DNA of 64,000 nucleotides. Origin: Polynucleobacter sp. 78F-HAINBA (GTDB taxonomy: Bacteria > Pseudomonadota > Gammaproteobacteria > Burkholderiales > Burkholderiaceae). Shown piece after piece: positions 1 to 9,980 of this stretch (position 1 is its first letter; every line of letters starts with the position of its first letter). The stretch is from positions 1 through 64,000 of the forward strand of contig NZ_JACVOQ010000002.1 in the NCBI RefSeq assembly GCF_018882325.1, written 5' to 3'. The notes under the pieces were generated by a model that was not told where the DNA came from, made no database searches, and worked only from the letters and a program-made list of their open reading frames with translations. A program made the translations under genes and the position numbers.

Positions 1-382
1 CTAATAGGTTTGGGGCTGCCTTACCCACAGACCCTTTGTAAGACTGGTAGCGTTTAGGGCGCACCGTTGATTTAAGGCCGAGGTGCCCCATCAGTTTTTG
101 TACGGTTTTGGGGTTGAGGTAACACTGTTGATTGCTTAACTCCAAATGGACTCGTCGATAGCCATAACGACCTTTGTGGCGCTGGTAGATCACTTGGATC
201 TGGGTCTTTGTTGCAAGATGAGGATCGGCCTGCTTGCTTAGCCCTAGCTGGTAGTAATAAACACTTCTCGCCATATTGGCTACTGCCAATATGGTCTGTA
301 AAGGGTATTGCTGCCTTAACTCAGTAATTACTTGGACTTGTTCTTGTTTGCCAAGTGCTTTTGCTGGGCTAAGGCTTCGAGC
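1..382 (-). CDS. IS3-family transposase OrfB (partial, reached by -1 frameshift)
   Basis: Reading the minus strand in the -1 frame from base 382 gives 127 stop-free codons running off the window start. The product includes a YGYRRVHLEL segment, typical of the HTH_21/integrase region of IS3 OrfB proteins. The DDE catalytic domain would lie outside the window. The reading frame enters from the A-AAA-AAG heptamer within orfA (plus-strand CTTTTTT at 382-388), so the product is probably an OrfA-OrfB fusion. Whether the rest is intact cannot be seen. A perfect 10-bp inverted repeat lies inside it at 271-294. Confidence 0.75.
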
Positions 383-849
383 TTTTTTAGGTAATCAGTC
401 TCCACTCGGCGGTACTCGAGCTCTTGCATGAGCTCTTGCGGAGTCATTTGGGTGACTGGCTTATTGGTGGGGGTAAATGGTTTGAAGGGTTTTGACATCG
501 GTGGCCGTCCCTTGGGCTTGGGTTCTAGGGCTGTAATACCACCTTCATTGTAGAGGCGTTGCCAAAGACTAATCGTGCTGGGGGCTGGCACATTAAACCG
601 GGCTGCGGCTTGATTGATGGAGAGTTGGTCTTGTTGCATAGACTGGAGCACAGATACCTTAAAGGTGTCGGGGTAATGTGTGTAAGTCTTGATTAAGCTC
701 TTTTGACCATGAGCTTTATAGGCATGAACCCATTTTTGAATATAGGTGTGTTTAACGCCGTAGCGATCTCCGACTGCTTTAAAACCACCCTTACCGGAGA
801 GGTAATGCTGAATAACTTCTAGCTTGAACTCTTTGCTGTATTTGGACAT
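328..849 (-). CDS. IS3-family transposase OrfA (helix-turn-helix protein)
   Basis: This 173-residue protein has the two helix-turn-helix segments of IS150-type OrfA proteins. The first is at about residues 5-50 (starting MSKYSKEFKLEVIQHYL) and the second at about residues 60-105. A leucine-rich, charged C-terminal region follows at about residues 135-165 and probably forms a coiled coil for multimerisation. The function known for the family is recognition of the IS ends; the catalytic domain comes from the OrfA-OrfB fusion made by frameshifting. The slippery heptamer lies at 382-388, close to the end of orfA. The ORF appears complete. Confidence 0.85.
   Translation of the reverse strand: MSKYSKEFKLEVIQHYLSGKGGFKAVGDRYGVKHTYIQKWVHAYKAHGQKSLIKTYTHYPDTFKVSVLQSMQQDQLSINQAAARFNVPAPSTISLWQRLYNEGGITALEPKPKGRPPMSKPFKPFTPTNKPVTQMTPQELMQELEYRRVETDYLKKLEALAQQKHLANKNKSK
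382..388 (-). other. Programmed -1 frameshift heptamer A_AAA_AAG
   Basis: On the minus strand the orfA codons CTA AAA AAG contain the heptamer AAAAAAG in the phase needed for tandem slippage. The -1 frame after it is open to the window edge and encodes OrfB, whereas orfA stops about 50 nt later. This is the classic IS3-family arrangement for making the fused transposase. Confidence 0.75.
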
Positions 850-939
850 GAGACTGACCCCCTTGAGTTGGATTTGGTGTCCAACTTTTGTGGGTCAGTT
901 CACGCAAGGTGCCTTTTCTGTCGAAGCTGGGAATAAGAC

Positions 940-1641
940 TTAGTCTCTGTCGCCACCCACAATGCCCAAAAGTGCGAGCAAGTTGGTGAAGACGTTATAG
1001 ACATCCAGGTAGATAGCTAAAGTAGCCATGATGTAGTTGGTCTCGCCACCATTGATGATGCGTTGTACATCAACCAAGATGAATGCTGAGAAGATCGCGA
1101 TTGCTAAAACCATCACAGTCAACATCAAAGCGGGTAACTGCAACCAGATGTTGGCCAATGAAGCCACGATCAAGAGCAGTACACCAACCATCAACCATTT
1201 GCCCATGCCTGAAAAATCACTCTTGCTCACAGTAGCAATCGTTGCCATCACAGCAAAAATTGCACCTGTGCCGCCAAAAGCCAGCATGATTAAGGTAGCG
1301 CCATTGCTGTAGCTATTGAGTGTGTAGCCCACCAGGCCGGACATCATGATGCCCATAAAGAAGGTGAAGCCTAAAAGCAGCAGAACACCAGCGCCGGTGT
1401 CTTTGTTTTTCTCAATTGCCCAGAAGAAGCCAAAGGCGATTGCCATAAAGACGATGAAACCCATAAACGGGCTGCTCGCCATGAAGTTAAGCCTAAATGC
1501 AACGCCAAGCCATGCGCCAATGACAGTAGGGACCATTGAGAGCGCCAAAAGGGCGTAGGTATTGCGTAGTACACGGTTGCGTACTTGTGGGGTGCTAATC
1601 GAGCCTGTTTGCCCAAAGCCGTAAGAGTTCAGATCACTCAT
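940..1641 (-). CDS. Bax inhibitor-1 / YccA family membrane protein
   Basis: The 233-residue protein has about seven hydrophobic segments from residue 30 to the C-terminus and the family-typical ending DVYNVFTNLLALLG followed by a short acidic tail. It is therefore an inner-membrane protein of the BI-1/YccA (UPF0005) family. In E. coli YccA modulates FtsH-dependent proteolysis; other members act as calcium-leak channels. The start was set at 1641 (MSDLNSYG) because AAAAGGAG precedes it at good spacing; upstream in-frame codons would add 30 poorly conserved residues. The downstream flank is the IS element. The hflK/hflC genes for the FtsH-regulating complex lie 10 kb away. Confidence 0.85.
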   Translation of the reverse strand: MSDLNSYGFGQTGSISTPQVRNRVLRNTYALLALSMVPTVIGAWLGVAFRLNFMASSPFMGFIVFMAIAFGFFWAIEKNKDTGAGVLLLLGFTFFMGIMMSGLVGYTLNSYSNGATLIMLAFGGTGAIFAVMATIATVSKSDFSGMGKWLMVGVLLLIVASLANIWLQLPALMLTVMVLAIAIFSAFILVDVQRIINGGETNYIMATLAIYLDVYNVFTNLLALLGIVGGDRD

Positions 1642-1695
1642 ATTGACTCCTTTTTCATAGTTAATACACGAGCCCACGAGGGGCTGTTGACAGTA

Positions 1696-1722
1696 AGTAT
1701 AGACAAAATGGGGTAATTTCAA
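1696..1722 (-). promoter_or_regulatory. Candidate sigma-70 promoter for the BI-1 family gene
   Basis: On the minus strand TTGAAA (1722-1717) is followed after 15 bp by TATACT (1701-1696), about 55 bp upstream of the chosen start. The spacer is short, so this is tentative. Confidence 0.35.
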
Positions 1723-1817
1723 GCCCCCCATGAAAAGAACTACAACTTAAAGGGTTATGCCCTGTAAATTCAATGGCTTAGCCACGCCCAGATCAGGGTA
1801 AATACGGTCAGGCGATG

Positions 1818-1823
1818 TATAAT
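1818..1823 (+). promoter_or_regulatory. Candidate -10 box for ndk
   Basis: A perfect TATAAT lies about 110 bp upstream of ndk in the 294-bp divergent spacer. No convincing -35 hexamer is found 16-18 bp upstream (it reads around AGGGTA), so only the -10 is supported. Nothing else recognisable was seen in this spacer. Confidence 0.35.
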
Positions 1824-1935
1824 TCGGGGGTCGCTGAATTCCTGGCGCGTTGTAGGAAATGGGGCAGAAGTTCACCCTGAGTCCAAATTGGCGCTAATTT
1901 CAGCAAAATCTTTGAAATCACTATTGGAGTTTTAC

Positions 1936-2361
1936 ATGGCTATCGAACGCACCCTTTCAATTATCAAACCTGATGCTGTTGCAAAAAACGTAATCGGCAA
2001 GATCTATGACCGTTTCGAATCTGCTGGTTTGAAGATTGTTGCGTCCAGAATGGCGCATTTGTCACAAGCTGAAGCTGAGCAGTTCTACGCTGTGCACGCT
2101 GCACGTCCTTTCTTTAAAGATTTGGTGAGCTTCATGATTTCTGGTCCTGTAATGATTCAGGTATTAGAAGGCGAAGGCGCAATTGCTAAGAACCGTGACT
2201 TGATGGGCGCTACTGATCCTAAGAAAGCTGATGCTGGCACTATTCGTGCTGACTTCGCTGACAGCATCGATGCAAACGCTGTTCATGGCTCTGATGCTCC
2301 TGAAACTGCTGCCGTTGAAGTTGCATTCTTCTTCGCCGGTATGAACGTTTTCAATCGTTAA
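1936..2361 (+). CDS. ndk: Nucleoside diphosphate kinase
   Basis: This enzyme transfers the gamma phosphate from ATP to nucleoside diphosphates in the cytoplasm through a phospho-histidine intermediate. At 141 residues it has the normal length. It begins [18 protein letters not shown] and carries the active-site segment [10 protein letters not shown] with the catalytic His at residue 117. The start at 1936 was chosen over an in-frame ATG 48 bases upstream because the family starts here and a TTGGAG lies just before it. It precedes rlmN by 46 bp, so the two are probably cotranscribed. Confidence 0.97.
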   Translation: MAIERTLSIIKPDAVAKNVIGKIYDRFESAGLKIVASRMAHLSQAEAEQFYAVHAARPFFKDLVSFMISGPVMIQVLEGEGAIAKNRDLMGATDPKKADAGTIRADFADSIDANAVHGSDAPETAAVEVAFFFAGMNVFNR

Positions 2362-2407
2362 TTCACGATTGCTAACGAACAACCTATTTAATACATAAGT
2401 AGGCGCA

Positions 2408-3646
2408 TTGACCTCCCCGCGCGTAAATCTCTTAGATTTTGACGCTGACCAAATGGCAGCGTATGTCGCGGGGTTGAATGAAAAGCCCTTTAGGGCGAAG
2501 CAGCTCATGCAGTGGATACACCAGCGTGGTGTATCTGACATTAACGACATGAGTGATTTGGCCAAAAGCTTTAGGGCAACATTGCTCGATAAAGCGGAAG
2601 TACTTTCCCTCCCAGTCATTAAAGATGAGCATGCAGCAGATGGCACCCGCAAGTGGCTGCTGGACGTTGGTGCAGGTAATGCTGTGGAATCTGTGTTTAT
2701 TCCTGAAGATGATCGCGGCACTCTGTGCATCTCATCTCAGGCTGGGTGTGCAGTTAATTGCCGTTTTTGCTCAACAGGGCATCAAGGCTTCTCACGCAAT
2801 CTCACTGCTGGTGAAATCATTGGGCAACTCTGGTTTGCAGAGCATTTGCTCCGTACTGATCCGAATGCCGTTCGCCGTATTGAGAAATACCCAACACCGG
2901 GCTGGGAACACACCGGTCGCGTGATCTCGAATGTGGTCTTGATGGGCATGGGTGAGCCTTTGCTCAACTATGACAACGTTGTTACTGCTTTGCGTTTAAT
3001 GCTCGATGACAGGGCCTATGGTTTATCACGTCGCCGTGTGACCGTATCGACTTCTGGCGTTGTGCCGATGATTGATCGCCTGGCGCAAGATTGCCCAGTG
3101 GCATTGGCAGTGTCATTGCATGCGCCGAATGACAAACTGCGTGATCAACTTGTCCCACTAAACCAAAAATATCCTTTAAGAGAATTGCTGGCTGCGTGCG
3201 AACGGTATTTGCCTTTTGCCCCAAGGGATTTCTTAACCTTTGAATACTGCATGCTCGATGGTGTGAATGACTCTGACATTCAGGCAAAAGAGTTGGTGCG
3301 CTTATTGGCGAACATCAAGTGCAAGATCAATCTCATTCCATTTAATCCATTCCCAGAATCTGGATTGAAGCGTTCAACAGCGCAACGTGTGCACGCCTTC
3401 GCGAGCATCTTGTTAGATGCTGGCATGGTGGCTACGGTTCGCAAAACCCGTGGTGATGATATTGCTGCTGCCTGTGGCCAGTTGGCGGGTGATGTAGTTG
3501 ATCGCACTAGAGTGCGTGAGCGTGCGGTACATGACAAAAAAATAGAACATGATTTAGAAGATGATGCTCAAGAGCTCGAAGATGAGGAAGAGCAAGAGTA
3601 TCAAGCCGAGCACCCAGTGCAGTGGCTCAAAAGATTAGACGACTGA
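2408..3646 (+). CDS. rlmN: Dual-specificity rRNA/tRNA adenine C2 methyltransferase RlmN
   Basis: A radical SAM enzyme that methylates C2 of A2503 in 23S rRNA and of A37 in some tRNAs. The 4Fe-4S cluster cysteines are C114, C118 and C121 (CAVNCRFC). The second catalytic cysteine of the methyl-transfer mechanism is C356 in the segment [14 protein letters not shown]. The start is a TTG codon; the next in-frame ATG would remove conserved N-terminal residues. At 412 residues it is longer than the about 384-residue E. coli protein because of a very acidic C-terminal tail after about residue 375. ispG follows after 18 bp; the pilF and rodZ genes that sit between them in E. coli are absent. Confidence 0.95.
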   Translation: MTSPRVNLLDFDADQMAAYVAGLNEKPFRAKQLMQWIHQRGVSDINDMSDLAKSFRATLLDKAEVLSLPVIKDEHAADGTRKWLLDVGAGNAVESVFIPEDDRGTLCISSQAGCAVNCRFCSTGHQGFSRNLTAGEIIGQLWFAEHLLRTDPNAVRRIEKYPTPGWEHTGRVISNVVLMGMGEPLLNYDNVVTALRLMLDDRAYGLSRRRVTVSTSGVVPMIDRLAQDCPVALAVSLHAPNDKLRDQLVPLNQKYPLRELLAACERYLPFAPRDFLTFEYCMLDGVNDSDIQAKELVRLLANIKCKINLIPFNPFPESGLKRSTAQRVHAFASILLDAGMVATVRKTRGDDIAAACGQLAGDVVDRTRVRERAVHDKKIEHDLEDDAQELEDEEEQEYQAEHPVQWLKRLDD

Positions 3647-3664
3647 TTTCACAATACAAGTCCA

Positions 3665-4933
3665 ATGAGTAATTCATCTCACAATCTTCCAAAGCTGCCT
3701 TTAGGCCCATCGCCTAAGAGGGCTACTCGTCAGGCAACCGTTGCCTGGAAAACCAACATCATTACGATTGGTGGCGATGCACCAGTACGCGTCCAATCCA
3801 TGACTAATACTGATACTGCAGATGCAGTCGGTACCGCAATACAAGTTAAAGAGTTGGCACGTGCTGGCTCAGAGATGGTACGTATTACGGTGGACACGCC
3901 AGCTGCAGCTGAAGCAGTGCCCTATATCCGTGAGCAGCTAGACAAGATGGACGTTTTGGTCCCATTGATTGGCGACTTCCATTACAACGGCCACACTTTA
4001 TTAAATGACTACCCAGAGTGCGCCAAAGCTTTATCTAAGTACCGCATCAATCCGGGTAATGTAGGCAAGGGCGCAAAGCGCGATCCGCAATTTGCACAAA
4101 TGATCGAGGCCGCTTGTAAATATGACAAGCCGATTCGGATTGGTGTGAACTGGGGCAGCTTAGACCAAGACTTGCTTGCTAGCATTATGGATAGCAATGC
4201 GGCCTTGCCTGTTCCGAAGACTGCGCAAGAAGTGATGATTGAGGCATTGATTCAATCCGCATTGCAGTCTGCAGAAAAGGCTGTGGAGTTCGGCATGAAC
4301 CCCAATCAAATTTTGCTGTCTTGCAAAGTCAGCAATGTGCAAGATTTAGTAGCTGTGTATCGCGATCTATCACGTCGTTCTGATTACCCATTGCATTTGG
4401 GTCTTACAGAAGCAGGCATGGGCAGTAAAGGCATCGTATCTTCAACGGCGGCAATGGGCATCTTGTTGCAAGAGGGTATTGGTGACACGATTCGGGTTTC
4501 TTTAACGCCTGATCCTGGCGCGCCACGCGAGAACGAAATTATCGTTGCCCAAGAGATTTTGCAAACCATGGGATTGCGTAATTTCACACCGATGGTAATT
4601 GCTTGTCCTGGCTGCGGCAGAACGACAAGTACAACTTTCCAAGAATTGGCTGCCAACATTCAGTCATATCTGCGTCAACAAATGCCAGTCTGGAAAAAAA
4701 CCCACCCTGGTGTAGAGGCAATGAATGTCGCCGTCATGGGCTGCATCGTGAATGGCCCGGGCGAAAGTAAGCACGCTAATATTGGCATCTCATTACCCGG
4801 CACTGGCGAGACTCCGGCTGCCCCCGTCTTTGTGGATGGCGTCAAAGTAAAGACTTTGCGTGGCGAGAACATTGCTCAAGAGTTTCAGGTGATTGTGGAT
4901 GAGTACGTGAATCAGAATTACGCACCGAAATAA
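3665..4933 (+). CDS. ispG: 4-hydroxy-3-methylbut-2-enyl-diphosphate synthase (IspG/GcpE)
   Basis: IspG converts 2-C-methylerythritol 2,4-cyclodiphosphate to HMBPP, the penultimate step of the MEP isoprenoid pathway. The 422-residue protein has the N-terminal TIM-barrel segment ([11 protein letters not shown], about residues 41-51). The C-terminal 4Fe-4S ligands are in ACPGCGRTT (about residues 317-325) and in [11 protein letters not shown]. The length fits the proteobacterial type. It lies between rlmN and hisS on the same strand with short gaps, consistent with one operon. Confidence 0.96.
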   Translation: MSNSSHNLPKLPLGPSPKRATRQATVAWKTNIITIGGDAPVRVQSMTNTDTADAVGTAIQVKELARAGSEMVRITVDTPAAAEAVPYIREQLDKMDVLVPLIGDFHYNGHTLLNDYPECAKALSKYRINPGNVGKGAKRDPQFAQMIEAACKYDKPIRIGVNWGSLDQDLLASIMDSNAALPVPKTAQEVMIEALIQSALQSAEKAVEFGMNPNQILLSCKVSNVQDLVAVYRDLSRRSDYPLHLGLTEAGMGSKGIVSSTAAMGILLQEGIGDTIRVSLTPDPGAPRENEIIVAQEILQTMGLRNFTPMVIACPGCGRTTSTTFQELAANIQSYLRQQMPVWKKTHPGVEAMNVAVMGCIVNGPGESKHANIGISLPGTGETPAAPVFVDGVKVKTLRGENIAQEFQVIVDEYVNQNYAPK

Positions 4934-4991
4934 ATTAAGTAAAAAAAAGAACAACAAATAAGAACGACAAAGAAGAACTGAAGCGCACATC

Positions 4992-6329
4992 ATGACTGAC
5001 CAGGCTAAACAAGCTAATCCAGCTAAAATACAAAAGATCCAAAAAATTAATGGCGTTCGCGGCATGAATGATCTCTTGCCGGCTGATGCTGCGCAGTGGA
5101 CACATTTAGACCATGTCTTACGTGATCTCACTCGTGCCTATGGCTATGAGTTCTTGCGTACTCCGATTGTGGAAGCGACTGCAGTGTTTCAACGTGGCAT
5201 TGGTGAAGTAACCGATATCGTTGAAAAAGAAATGTATTCCTTTGAGGACCGTCTGAATGGCGAGCAACTCACATTGCGCCCAGAAGGTACTGCCGCTGTA
5301 GTTCGTGCTGTTGTTGAGAACAATCTTCTCTATGAAGGACCAAAGCGTCTTTGGTACACGGGACCAATGTTCCGCCATGAGCGTCCACAACGTGGTCGCT
5401 ATCGCCAGTTCCATCAATTTGGTATTGAGGCAATGGGCTTTGCTGGCCCCGATATTGATGCTGAAATCATTTTGATGGGTCAACGCCTATGGGATGAACT
5501 GGGTCTGAAGGGTGTGCGTCTAGAAATTAATTCTTTAGGACAAGCTCCGGAGCGTGCTGAGCATCGCGCTGCTTTAGTAACGTACTTCGAGAAAAATAAA
5601 GAGCAGCTCGATGAGGATTCCCAGCGTCGCTTGCTAACCAATCCATTGCGTATCTTGGATTCTAAAAATCCAGCAATGCAGGATTTGATTGAAGGCGCGC
5701 CAAAGTTATTGGATTTCTTGGGTGAAGAGTCACTCAAACATTTCGACGCAGTTCAGGTATTGCTCAAGGCAAATAACATTCCTTGCAAGATCAACCCCCG
5801 CTTAGTTCGTGGTTTGGATTATTACAACCTGACTGTTTTTGAGTGGATTACCGAAGAGTTAGGTGCCCAGGGCACCATCGCTGGTGGCGGTCGTTATGAC
5901 CCCTTGATCGAGCGCATGGGTGGTAAAGCTGCTCCAGCTTGCGGTTGGGCCATGGGCATGGAACGTGTTTTGGAGTTGATGAAGGTTTCTGGATCCTTGC
6001 CAGAACCGCAAGCTCAGTGCGATGCCTTTGTCATTCATCAGGGTGGCGAAACCTTGACTGCCGCCATGATCATTGCCGAGCGCCTGCGTAACGCCGGTAT
6101 CGATGTTGTCCTCTTTTGCCCTCCAGATGGCCAAACTGCCAGCTTTAAGTCGCAAATGAAGAAGGCGGATGCGAGTGGGGCAGCCTATGCAGTCATTATT
6201 GGACCGGATGAATTGGCTAAAAATGAGGCTCAGCTTAAGGATTTGCGTAGTAGCGGTGAACAAAAGCCTGTAGCGCTTGATAGCGTTGTGGAGGCTGTAA
6301 TTGATGCCATAGTTGGCGCCACCGAATAG
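4992..6329 (+). CDS. hisS: Histidyl-tRNA synthetase
   Basis: A class II aminoacyl-tRNA synthetase that charges tRNA-His. In the 445-residue protein the motif 2 region ([13 protein letters not shown]), the histidine-specific segments [11 protein letters not shown] and GGGRYD, and the C-terminal anticodon-binding domain are all present. The length is slightly above the E. coli enzyme because of an Ala/Gln/Lys-rich N-terminal leader of about 15 residues. Its paralogue hisZ (histidine biosynthesis regulatory subunit) is encoded 7 kb downstream. yfgM follows after 47 bp. Confidence 0.97.
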   Translation: MTDQAKQANPAKIQKIQKINGVRGMNDLLPADAAQWTHLDHVLRDLTRAYGYEFLRTPIVEATAVFQRGIGEVTDIVEKEMYSFEDRLNGEQLTLRPEGTAAVVRAVVENNLLYEGPKRLWYTGPMFRHERPQRGRYRQFHQFGIEAMGFAGPDIDAEIILMGQRLWDELGLKGVRLEINSLGQAPERAEHRAALVTYFEKNKEQLDEDSQRRLLTNPLRILDSKNPAMQDLIEGAPKLLDFLGEESLKHFDAVQVLLKANNIPCKINPRLVRGLDYYNLTVFEWITEELGAQGTIAGGGRYDPLIERMGGKAAPACGWAMGMERVLELMKVSGSLPEPQAQCDAFVIHQGGETLTAAMIIAERLRNAGIDVVLFCPPDGQTASFKSQMKKADASGAAYAVIIGPDELAKNEAQLKDLRSSGEQKPVALDSVVEAVIDAIVGATE

Positions 6330-6376
6330 AATTAAGACATTAACATTAAAAACTGCATTTATTAGCTTGGATTGAC

Positions 6377-7036
6377 ATGCCTTTAGACCTAGAAGAACAA
6401 GAACAAGTAGATCAACTTAAAGCATTCTGGCAAAAGTATCGCAACCTGATTACCGGTGTTGTTACTGCAGCTTTATTTGCCTATGCAGCCTATAGCGGAT
6501 ACCAATGGTGGCGCACTAGCCAGGCCGCAGCTGCGTCTCAGTTATACGAGACCATGGTTACTGCGATTAACAAAGGTGATAAAGATCAAACTTTACGTGC
6601 TGCCGATGATTTGCAAAAGCAGTTTTCCAGCACGCCGTATGCGGCAATGTCCAGCTTAGTCGCTGCGAGAATTGCATCTGATGCGGGTGACTCAGCAAAA
6701 GCTATGGATTATTTGCGTTGGGCTGCTAAGAATTCTTCAGACCAGGGTTATTTAGCTTTGGCTAAATTACGTTTGATAGCGCAGCTGATAGAGCTGGGCA
6801 CTGAAAAAGATTTTGCAGAAGCGGATGCCATGCTGAAAGACAAGCCTGTCGCAGGCTTCGAGGCATTGTGGTTAGAGCGTCGTGGCGATTGGTATTTAGC
6901 TCAAAAGAATACTGTGGATGCGCGTAAGAGTTATGAAGCTGCATGGAAGCAGCTGAATGATGCAAAAGAATTCCCTGAAGAGGCACGTCGTCTCTTGAAG
7001 GTTAAATTGGATGCCGTCGGAGGAGTAGCTCAGTGA
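6377..7036 (+). CDS. YfgM-like ancillary SecYEG translocon subunit (TPR protein)
   Basis: The 219-residue protein has an acidic cytoplasmic N-terminus, one membrane anchor at about residues 23-42 and a helical repeat domain facing the periplasm. This is the architecture of YfgM, which associates with PpiD at the Sec translocon. Its position between hisS and bamB matches the conserved order of proteobacterial genomes. The stop codon overlaps the bamB start (GTGA), suggesting translational coupling. Confidence 0.88.
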   Translation: MPLDLEEQEQVDQLKAFWQKYRNLITGVVTAALFAYAAYSGYQWWRTSQAAAASQLYETMVTAINKGDKDQTLRAADDLQKQFSSTPYAAMSSLVAARIASDAGDSAKAMDYLRWAAKNSSDQGYLALAKLRLIAQLIELGTEKDFAEADAMLKDKPVAGFEALWLERRGDWYLAQKNTVDARKSYEAAWKQLNDAKEFPEEARRLLKVKLDAVGGVAQ

Positions 7037-8190
7037 TGATGGATTGCAAACGTGTAGCAAAACTAGCAAGTACAACCCTTGTATTGGGTTCTGTAGTGCT
7101 GGCCTTAACAGCTTGTTCTGGTGGCTCACGTGTACGCAAGCCTGCCGAGCTCGTCCCGGTTACTAATCAATTTGACTTAACTCCCGTATGGACCACCAGC
7201 GTAGGATCATCTGAGTCATTTAACTTTCATCCTGCGGTAGCTGGTGATGCGGTCTACGCCGCTTCGCATCGCGGCAATCTCGCTAAGATTGATTTGCGTA
7301 CCGGTGCAAAAGTTTGGGAAGTATCAGTACCGGATCGCTTATCTATCGGCCCTGGATCTGATGGGCGAACTACTGCTGTAGTCACCACCAAAGGTACTGT
7401 TTACGCATATGACGATACTGGCAAGCCCATCTGGAATGTCAGCGTTGGTAGCGAAGTCTTGTCTGAACCAGTGGTTGCTGGTGGAGTGGTCATCATCCGC
7501 ACTTTAGATAATCGCTTTGTTGGTCTTGATGCTCAGACTGGTGTTCGTAAGTGGACTTATCAACGTCAACAATCGGCACTGTCATTGCGTGTAGGCTACG
7601 GCATGCTTGCCATTGGCAATGAAGTCATTGTTACTGGATTTGCTGGTGGTCGTTTTGGCATGATTGCGATTGCCAATGGTGGTTTAGTTTGGGAGACTCC
7701 AGTTTCATTTCCAAAAGGCTTCTCTGAAATTGAGCGCCTCAATGATGTGACCGCTAAGCCCAGTATGGAGGGCGAAATTATTTGCGCCGTTTCCTATCAA
7801 GGTCGTGTGGGTTGCGGCCAAGCGCGCACTGGAAACCTTTTATGGTTCAAAGACTATTCAAGCTTTACCGGTACAGCACAAAGTCCTGATCTAGTTTTCT
7901 CATCCAATGAAAAATCGAATGTCACTGCGTTTGCAGTCAAGGATGGCTCGCAAGTTTGGGAAAACACACAGCTGACATTTAGAGATGTTGGTGAGCCGAT
8001 GGCGGTTGGTAAAGTGTTACTCGTAGGTGATGCACAGGGTTATGTACATGCACTTGCACAAGCGAATGGTGAAATGCTGGCACGCATTCGTCATGACAGT
8101 AGTCCAATCACAGCCGCACCGATTGCGGTGAATGGCCTCATCTTGATTCAATCTCAAGGTGGCAAACTAGCGGCGTACAGTCCAAAATGA
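7033..8190 (+). CDS. bamB: Outer membrane protein assembly factor BamB (lipoprotein)
   Basis: BamB is the beta-propeller lipoprotein of the BAM complex that folds beta-barrel proteins into the outer membrane. The 385-residue product has a lipoprotein signal with lipobox LTAC (Cys28), then PQQ-like propeller repeats (for example [12 protein letters not shown] and [11 protein letters not shown]). A strong GGAGGAG lies 8-11 bp before the start; GTG at 7033 and ATG at 7036 are both possible and differ by one residue. The start overlaps the yfgM stop, and the end overlaps the start of der by 4 bp. Confidence 0.95.
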   Translation: MMMDCKRVAKLASTTLVLGSVVLALTACSGGSRVRKPAELVPVTNQFDLTPVWTTSVGSSESFNFHPAVAGDAVYAASHRGNLAKIDLRTGAKVWEVSVPDRLSIGPGSDGRTTAVVTTKGTVYAYDDTGKPIWNVSVGSEVLSEPVVAGGVVIIRTLDNRFVGLDAQTGVRKWTYQRQQSALSLRVGYGMLAIGNEVIVTGFAGGRFGMIAIANGGLVWETPVSFPKGFSEIERLNDVTAKPSMEGEIICAVSYQGRVGCGQARTGNLLWFKDYSSFTGTAQSPDLVFSSNEKSNVTAFAVKDGSQVWENTQLTFRDVGEPMAVGKVLLVGDAQGYVHALAQANGEMLARIRHDSSPITAAPIAVNGLILIQSQGGKLAAYSPK

Positions 8191-9551
8191 ATCCAGTAAT
8201 CACTATTGTCGGTCGTCCTAACGTTGGAAAATCGACGCTCTTTAACCGCTTAACGCGTTCACGTGATGCCTTGGTTGCTGACTTCTCGGGTTTAACTCGC
8301 GATCGTCACTACGGCAAAGGTCGTATTGGTGAGCGTGCCTTTATTTGCGTAGACACTGGCGGTTTTGAGCCAGTAGCCAAGACCGGCATCGTTGCCGAGA
8401 TGGCCAAGCAAACCAAGCAAGCTGTCGCCGAATCCGACATCATTATTTTCTTGGTGGATGGCCGTTTGGGTATGGCGCCACAAGACCGTGTGATTGCTGA
8501 TTTCTTGCGCAAGACCGGCAGACCAGTCATCCTAGCGGTGAATAAAACTGAAGGTATGCAAGCTGGCGTTGTCACTGCAGACTTCCATGAGCTGGGTCTT
8601 GGAGAACCGTTCCCGATTTCATCAGCGCATGGTGATGGTGTGCGTGGCTTGATCGATGATGCTTTGGATTCATTAGGTATTCCAGAACCTGAACCAGAAG
8701 AATTAGACAACGATCCTAATCGCCCAATGAAGATTGCGGTAGTAGGTCGTCCTAACGTTGGTAAATCCACTTTGATCAATAAATTGATCGGTGAAGAGCG
8801 TGTGATTGCATTTGACATGCCAGGAACAACACGCGACGCGATTGAAGTTCCTTTTGAGCGTAACGGCAAGCCTTACATCCTGATCGATACTGCGGGCCTG
8901 CGTCGTCGTGGCAAAGTATTTGAGGCAATTGAGAAGTTCTCCGTTGTTAAAACATTGCAAGCGATTGCCGATTGCAATGTGGTGATCTTGATGCTCGATG
9001 CCCAACAGGATATTTCAGAGCAAGATGCACATATCGCTGGCTTTATTGTGGAAGCAGGGCGTGCACTAGTTGTGGCTGTCAATAAATGGGATGGTTTGGA
9101 TGCCTACGTTAAAGAGCGTGCGCGTTTAGAGATTGCCCAAAAACTACGCTTCCTCGACTTTGCAAACGTACATCCAATCTCAGCCAAAAAAGGCACCGGC
9201 CTCAAAGAGCTGTTTAAAGATGTAGACCTTGCCTACGCTGCAGCGATGGCGAAATTACCAACACCTAAACTCACCCGTATTTTGCAAGAGGCCATTGAGC
9301 ATCAGCAGCCTAAGCGCGTGGGTATGGGTCGTCCAAAATTACGCTATGCCCACCAAGGTGGTATGAACCCTCCGATTGTGGTGATTCATGGAACCTCATT
9401 GAGCGGTGTTACTGATAGCTATAAACGCTACTTGGAAGGTCGTTTTAGAGAGGTCTTCAAGTTACGCGGTACCCCATTGCGCATTCAGATGAATACAGCC
9501 AAAAACCCCTATGTTGATGCGGACAAAGGCAAAAAAGGCAAAAAGAAGTAA
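8187..9551 (+). CDS. der: Ribosome biogenesis GTPase Der (EngA)
   Basis: Der is an essential GTPase for maturation of the 50S subunit. The 454-residue protein has two tandem G domains, each starting with GRPNVGKST (residues 9-17 and about 187-195), followed by a KH-like C-terminal domain and a lysine-rich tail. The tandem G domains are diagnostic. Its ATG overlaps the bamB stop by 4 bp. Confidence 0.97.
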   Translation: MNPVITIVGRPNVGKSTLFNRLTRSRDALVADFSGLTRDRHYGKGRIGERAFICVDTGGFEPVAKTGIVAEMAKQTKQAVAESDIIIFLVDGRLGMAPQDRVIADFLRKTGRPVILAVNKTEGMQAGVVTADFHELGLGEPFPISSAHGDGVRGLIDDALDSLGIPEPEPEELDNDPNRPMKIAVVGRPNVGKSTLINKLIGEERVIAFDMPGTTRDAIEVPFERNGKPYILIDTAGLRRRGKVFEAIEKFSVVKTLQAIADCNVVILMLDAQQDISEQDAHIAGFIVEAGRALVVAVNKWDGLDAYVKERARLEIAQKLRFLDFANVHPISAKKGTGLKELFKDVDLAYAAAMAKLPTPKLTRILQEAIEHQQPKRVGMGRPKLRYAHQGGMNPPIVVIHGTSLSGVTDSYKRYLEGRFREVFKLRGTPLRIQMNTAKNPYVDADKGKKGKKK

Positions 9552-9598
9552 AAATAGCGTTGTGGCTTTAATTGTGTTTGAACTATGTTTTAGACGGA

Positions 9599-9626
9599 GG
9601 GGCTTGATTTTTGAATATCAGACCCC
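9599..9626 (+). terminator. Possible terminator or hairpin after der
   Basis: GGGGCTTGAT (9599-9608) pairs with ATCAGACCCC (9617-9626) except for two central mismatches. The following bases TTATGTTG are only moderately T-rich, so termination is uncertain. Further downstream GCAGTA occurs three times (9648, 9658, 9665) before hfq; I see no function for it. Confidence 0.3.
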
Positions 9627-9737
9627 TTATGTTGGAGGTAGACAGCAGCAGTAAGTAGCAGTAGGCAGTAGATTGATTAATAAAAAAGCAAGACTCCCAA
9701 AAATAGAAGCAGCAAATAAAAACCATTAAGGAGCAGT

Positions 9738-9980
9738 ATGAATAACAGCAAAATCCAATTGCTACAGGATCCCTTCCTCAATGCCTTGCGCAAAGAGCAT
9801 GTTCCTGTCTCCATCTATCTTGTTAACGGCATCAAGCTGCAAGGCAATATTGAATCTTTTGATCAATACGTAGTCCTTTTGCGCAATACCGTGACCCAGA
9901 TGGTTTACAAACACGCCATTTCCACGATCGTTCCCGCTCGTGCAGTGGAGTTCCGTACGGAAGAAGTTAGCTCTGTATAA
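9738..9980 (+). CDS. hfq: RNA chaperone Hfq
   Basis: Hfq is the hexameric Sm-like protein that promotes pairing of small RNAs with mRNAs. The 80-residue protein contains the Sm1 region ([17 protein letters not shown]) and the Sm2 signature [12 protein letters not shown] with the YKHA core. The acidic C-terminal tail is short, as is usual in betaproteobacteria. TAAGGAG sits at good distance before the ATG. hflX follows with overlapping reading frames. A candidate small RNA that might depend on Hfq is noted at 28370-28537. Confidence 0.97.
   Translation: MNNSKIQLLQDPFLNALRKEHVPVSIYLVNGIKLQGNIESFDQYVVLLRNTVTQMVYKHAISTIVPARAVEFRTEEVSSV

Larger units (their letters stand above)
1..902 (-). mobile_element. 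IS3-family insertion sequence (IS150-like group), 3' part cut by window edge
   Basis: The element contains orfA and the beginning of a frameshifted orfB, both on the minus strand. Its upstream end appears to lie at about 902, where the minus strand reads TGAACTGACCCACAAAAG. This starts with the TG dinucleotide typical of IS3-family ends. The other end lies outside the window, so the inverted repeats and target duplication cannot be compared. The element sits about 37 bp beyond the stop codon of the BI-1 family gene, so that gene is intact. Family assignment comes from the two-ORF layout, the A6G slippery heptamer and the OrfB sequence; the exact end is inferred. Confidence 0.8.

Noticed and set aside
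1371-1616. ORF on the minus strand and two plus-strand ORFs over the BI-1 gene
   Set aside because: They overlap a clear seven-helix membrane gene in other frames and show no recognisable family or ribosome site.
1687-1692. TTGACA on the plus strand before ndk
   Set aside because: No -10-like hexamer lies 16-18 bp downstream, and it is more than 200 bp from ndk; it overlaps the minus-strand -10 candidate region.
1888-1935. Upstream ATG extending ndk by 16 residues
   Set aside because: The family begins at [13 protein letters not shown], and the extension is unlike any Ndk; a Shine-Dalgarno precedes the inner ATG.
8309-8869. 186-codon minus-strand ORF opposite der
   Set aside because: It lies wholly opposite the first G domain of der and has Ser/Arg-rich antisense character; der is certain.
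9648-9670. Three GCAGTA copies before hfq, considered as an array or operator
   Set aside because: The units are only 6 bp with irregular 7-10 bp spacing and low complexity; this does not support a CRISPR or a defined operator.
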